Assembly (NCBI GenBank): GCA_964408185.1
Contig: CAYOYK010000023.1
Coordinates: 1 to 34,688 of the forward strand
Reading direction: 5' to 3'
Origin: CAYOYK01 sp964408185
GTDB lineage: Bacteria; Bacillota; Clostridia; Christensenellales; Aristaeellaceae
Length of the DNA stretch: 34,688 bases
In this document: positions 33,466-34,688 of the stretch, one piece after another
Numbering within the stretch: the stretch's first letter is position 1
How the letters are laid out: each line of letters starts with the position of its first letter
Program-made: the position numbers and the translations under genes
The notes under the pieces: generated by a model
What the model saw: the letters and a program-made list of their open reading frames with translations, nothing else
Database searches by the model: none
What the model was told of the DNA's origin: nothing

Positions 33466-34688
33466 ATGGCGCAGGGAACCATCGTAAAGGTAGCCGGTCC
33501 TTTGATTGTGGCCGAAAACATGGCCGACGCCCGCATGTACGACGTGGTGCGCGTGAGCCGCAATCGCTTGGTGGGCGAGATCATCGAGCTGCGCGGCGAT
33601 AAGGCCTCCATTCAGGTGTATGAGGAGACCAGCGGCCTCGGCCCCGGCGAGCCTGTGGAGAGCACCGGCGCGCCGCTTTCCGTGGAGCTGGCTCCGGGCC
33701 TGATCGAGAGCATCTTCGACGGCATTCAGCGTCCGCTCACCAAGATCCGCGAGCAGGTGGGCGAGCGCATTACGCGCGGCGTGGAGGTGCCCAGCCTCGA
33801 CCGCGAGAAGAAATGGCATTTTATGCCCCGCGTCAGCGTGGGCGACCATGTCAAAATGGGCGATATCCTCGGCGTGGTGCAGGAAAGCCCGGTTGTCGAG
33901 CATCGCATCATGACGCCCAAGGGCGCGGACGGCGAGGTCGTCGCCATCCGCGAATGCGACGCGACCATCATCGAGCCGGTGTGTACGATCCGTACCGACA
34001 AGGGCGATACGCTGGAGCTGCCTATGCTGCAAAAGTGGCCTGTCCGGCGCGGGCGCCCGTATCAGGAAAAGCTGTCGCCCAGCATGCCCATGGTCACGGG
34101 CCAGCGCGTCATCGATACGTTCTTCCCCATCGCCACGGGCGGCGTGGCCGCCGTGCCCGGTCCCTTTGGCTCCGGCAAGACCGTCGTGCAGCATCAGCTC
34201 GCCAAATGGGCCGACGCGGATATCATCGTCTACGTGGGCTGCGGCGAGCGCGGCAACGAGATGACCGACGTGCTGATGGAATTCCCGGAGCTGCACGATC
34301 CCCGCACCGGCGAGAGCCTCATGCGCCGCACCGTGCTGATTGCCAACACGTCCGATATGCCCGTCGCGGCCCGCGAAGCCTCCATCTACACGGGCATTAC
34401 CATCGCGGAGTATTACCGCGATATGGGCTATAAGGTCGCCATCATGGCGGATTCCACCAGCCGCTGGGCCGAGGCCCTGCGCGAGATGAGCGGCCGCCTG
34501 GAAGAAATGCCCGGCGACGAAGGCTACCCCGCCTACCTGGCCTCCCGCATCGCGGAGTTTTACGAGCGCGCAGGCGTGGTCAAGTGTCTGGGGGACGACG
34601 GCCGCGAGGGCAGCATCAGCGCCATCGGCGCCGTGTCGCCTCCGGGCGGCGATATTTCCGAGCCGGTTTCGCAGTCTACCCTGCGCAT
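33466..34688 (+). CDS. ntpA: V-type ATP synthase subunit A (5' part)
   Basis: 407 complete codons, cut by the window end. The N-terminal barrel begins MAQGTIVKVAGPLIVAENM. A non-homologous bulge domain and the nucleotide-binding domain follow. The Walker A is GPFGSGKT (232-239), with CGERGNEMTDVL and MADSTSRWAEALREMSGR behind it. This is the catalytic ATP-binding subunit; B, D and any remaining genes should lie beyond the window. GAGGGG before ATG 33466 is the ribosome site. Confidence 0.97.
   Translation, partial: MAQGTIVKVAGPLIVAENMADARMYDVVRVSRNRLVGEIIELRGDKASIQVYEETSGLGPGEPVESTGAPLSVELAPGLIESIFDGIQRPLTKIREQVGERITRGVEVPSLDREKKWHFMPRVSVGDHVKMGDILGVVQESPVVEHRIMTPKGADGEVVAIRECDATIIEPVCTIRTDKGDTLELPMLQKWPVRRGRPYQEKLSPSMPMVTGQRVIDTFFPIATGGVAAVPGPFGSGKTVVQHQLAKWADADIIVYVGCGERGNEMTDVLMEFPELHDPRTGESLMRRTVLIANTSDMPVAAREASIYTGITIAEYYRDMGYKVAIMADSTSRWAEALREMSGRLEEMPGDEGYPAYLASRIAEFYERAGVVKCLGDDGREGSISAIGAVSPPGGDISEPVSQSTLR

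Noticed and set aside
1..34688. tRNA, rRNA, CRISPR arrays, insertion sequences or phage genes
   Set aside because: I looked for cloverleaf ends, repeat-spacer arrays, transposase motifs and terminal inverted repeats around genes and saw none.

Overview
This is a high-GC window from a single-membrane (Gram-positive) anaerobe, most likely a Clostridia-class Bacillota of the gut type. The signs are a Gram-positive Pel locus, a small iron-hydrogenase-system regulator (TM1266 family) beside an ECF-transporter S component, DUF951 beside signal peptidase I, and a V-type ATP synthase operon in the enterococcal/clostridial gene order. Genus cannot be set from the sequence alone. There are no rRNA or tRNA genes, CRISPR arrays, transposases or phage genes. 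The genes are tightly packed, and the many long open frames opposite them are GC-driven shadows.

Layout. 1-445: the tail of a sugar-type ABC ATPase, with a terminator. 551-2927: a PucR/CdaR-type regulator and a lipoprotein-type S41 protease. 2931-3975: a promoter, a strongly folded leader RNA ending in an intrinsic terminator, then the TM1266-like regulator and the ECF S component; this looks like an attenuation or riboswitch unit of a class I cannot name. 4105-5640: divergent promoters serving a Cys-rich DUF3795 protein (minus) and DUF951-lepB (plus). 5642-9883: a VanY-like peptidase that has lost its zinc ligands (minus), and two tandem secreted proteins with Ig-like modules. 9956-12263: NADP isocitrate dehydrogenase (minus), divergent from a secreted M14 zinc carboxypeptidase.

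The centrepiece is a minus-strand run of eleven genes (27687 down to 12334) behind one strong promoter, with junctions ranging from 22-nt overlaps to a 16-nt gap. It carries a Gram-positive-type Pel exopolysaccharide core: PelD with an N-terminal SDR-like domain, a PelE-like TPR protein, a DUF2194/PelA-deacetylase-like protein, PelF and PelG. In the same operon is what looks like a complete lipid-linked side-chain glycosylation set of the streptococcal GacI/J/K/L kind: a GT2 polyprenyl-phosphate glycosyltransferase, a DUF2304 partner, a MOP-family flippase and a GT-C-like polytopic protein. A GT4 enzyme and a DUF4874/DUF4832 TIM-barrel-like protein complete it. PelD keeps an RxxD c-di-GMP site in front of a dead GGDEF motif. 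My hypothesis is a c-di-GMP-gated Pel-family polymer that is decorated outside the cell by lipid-linked sugars, which I have not seen described as one system.

Divergently from this operon, across about 180 bp with perfect inverted repeats and no gene, runs upp followed by the V-type ATP synthase genes (G/H, I, K, E, C, F, A). The K subunit carries the full set of residues that bind sodium in the Enterococcus hirae rotor. The window ends inside the A subunit gene.
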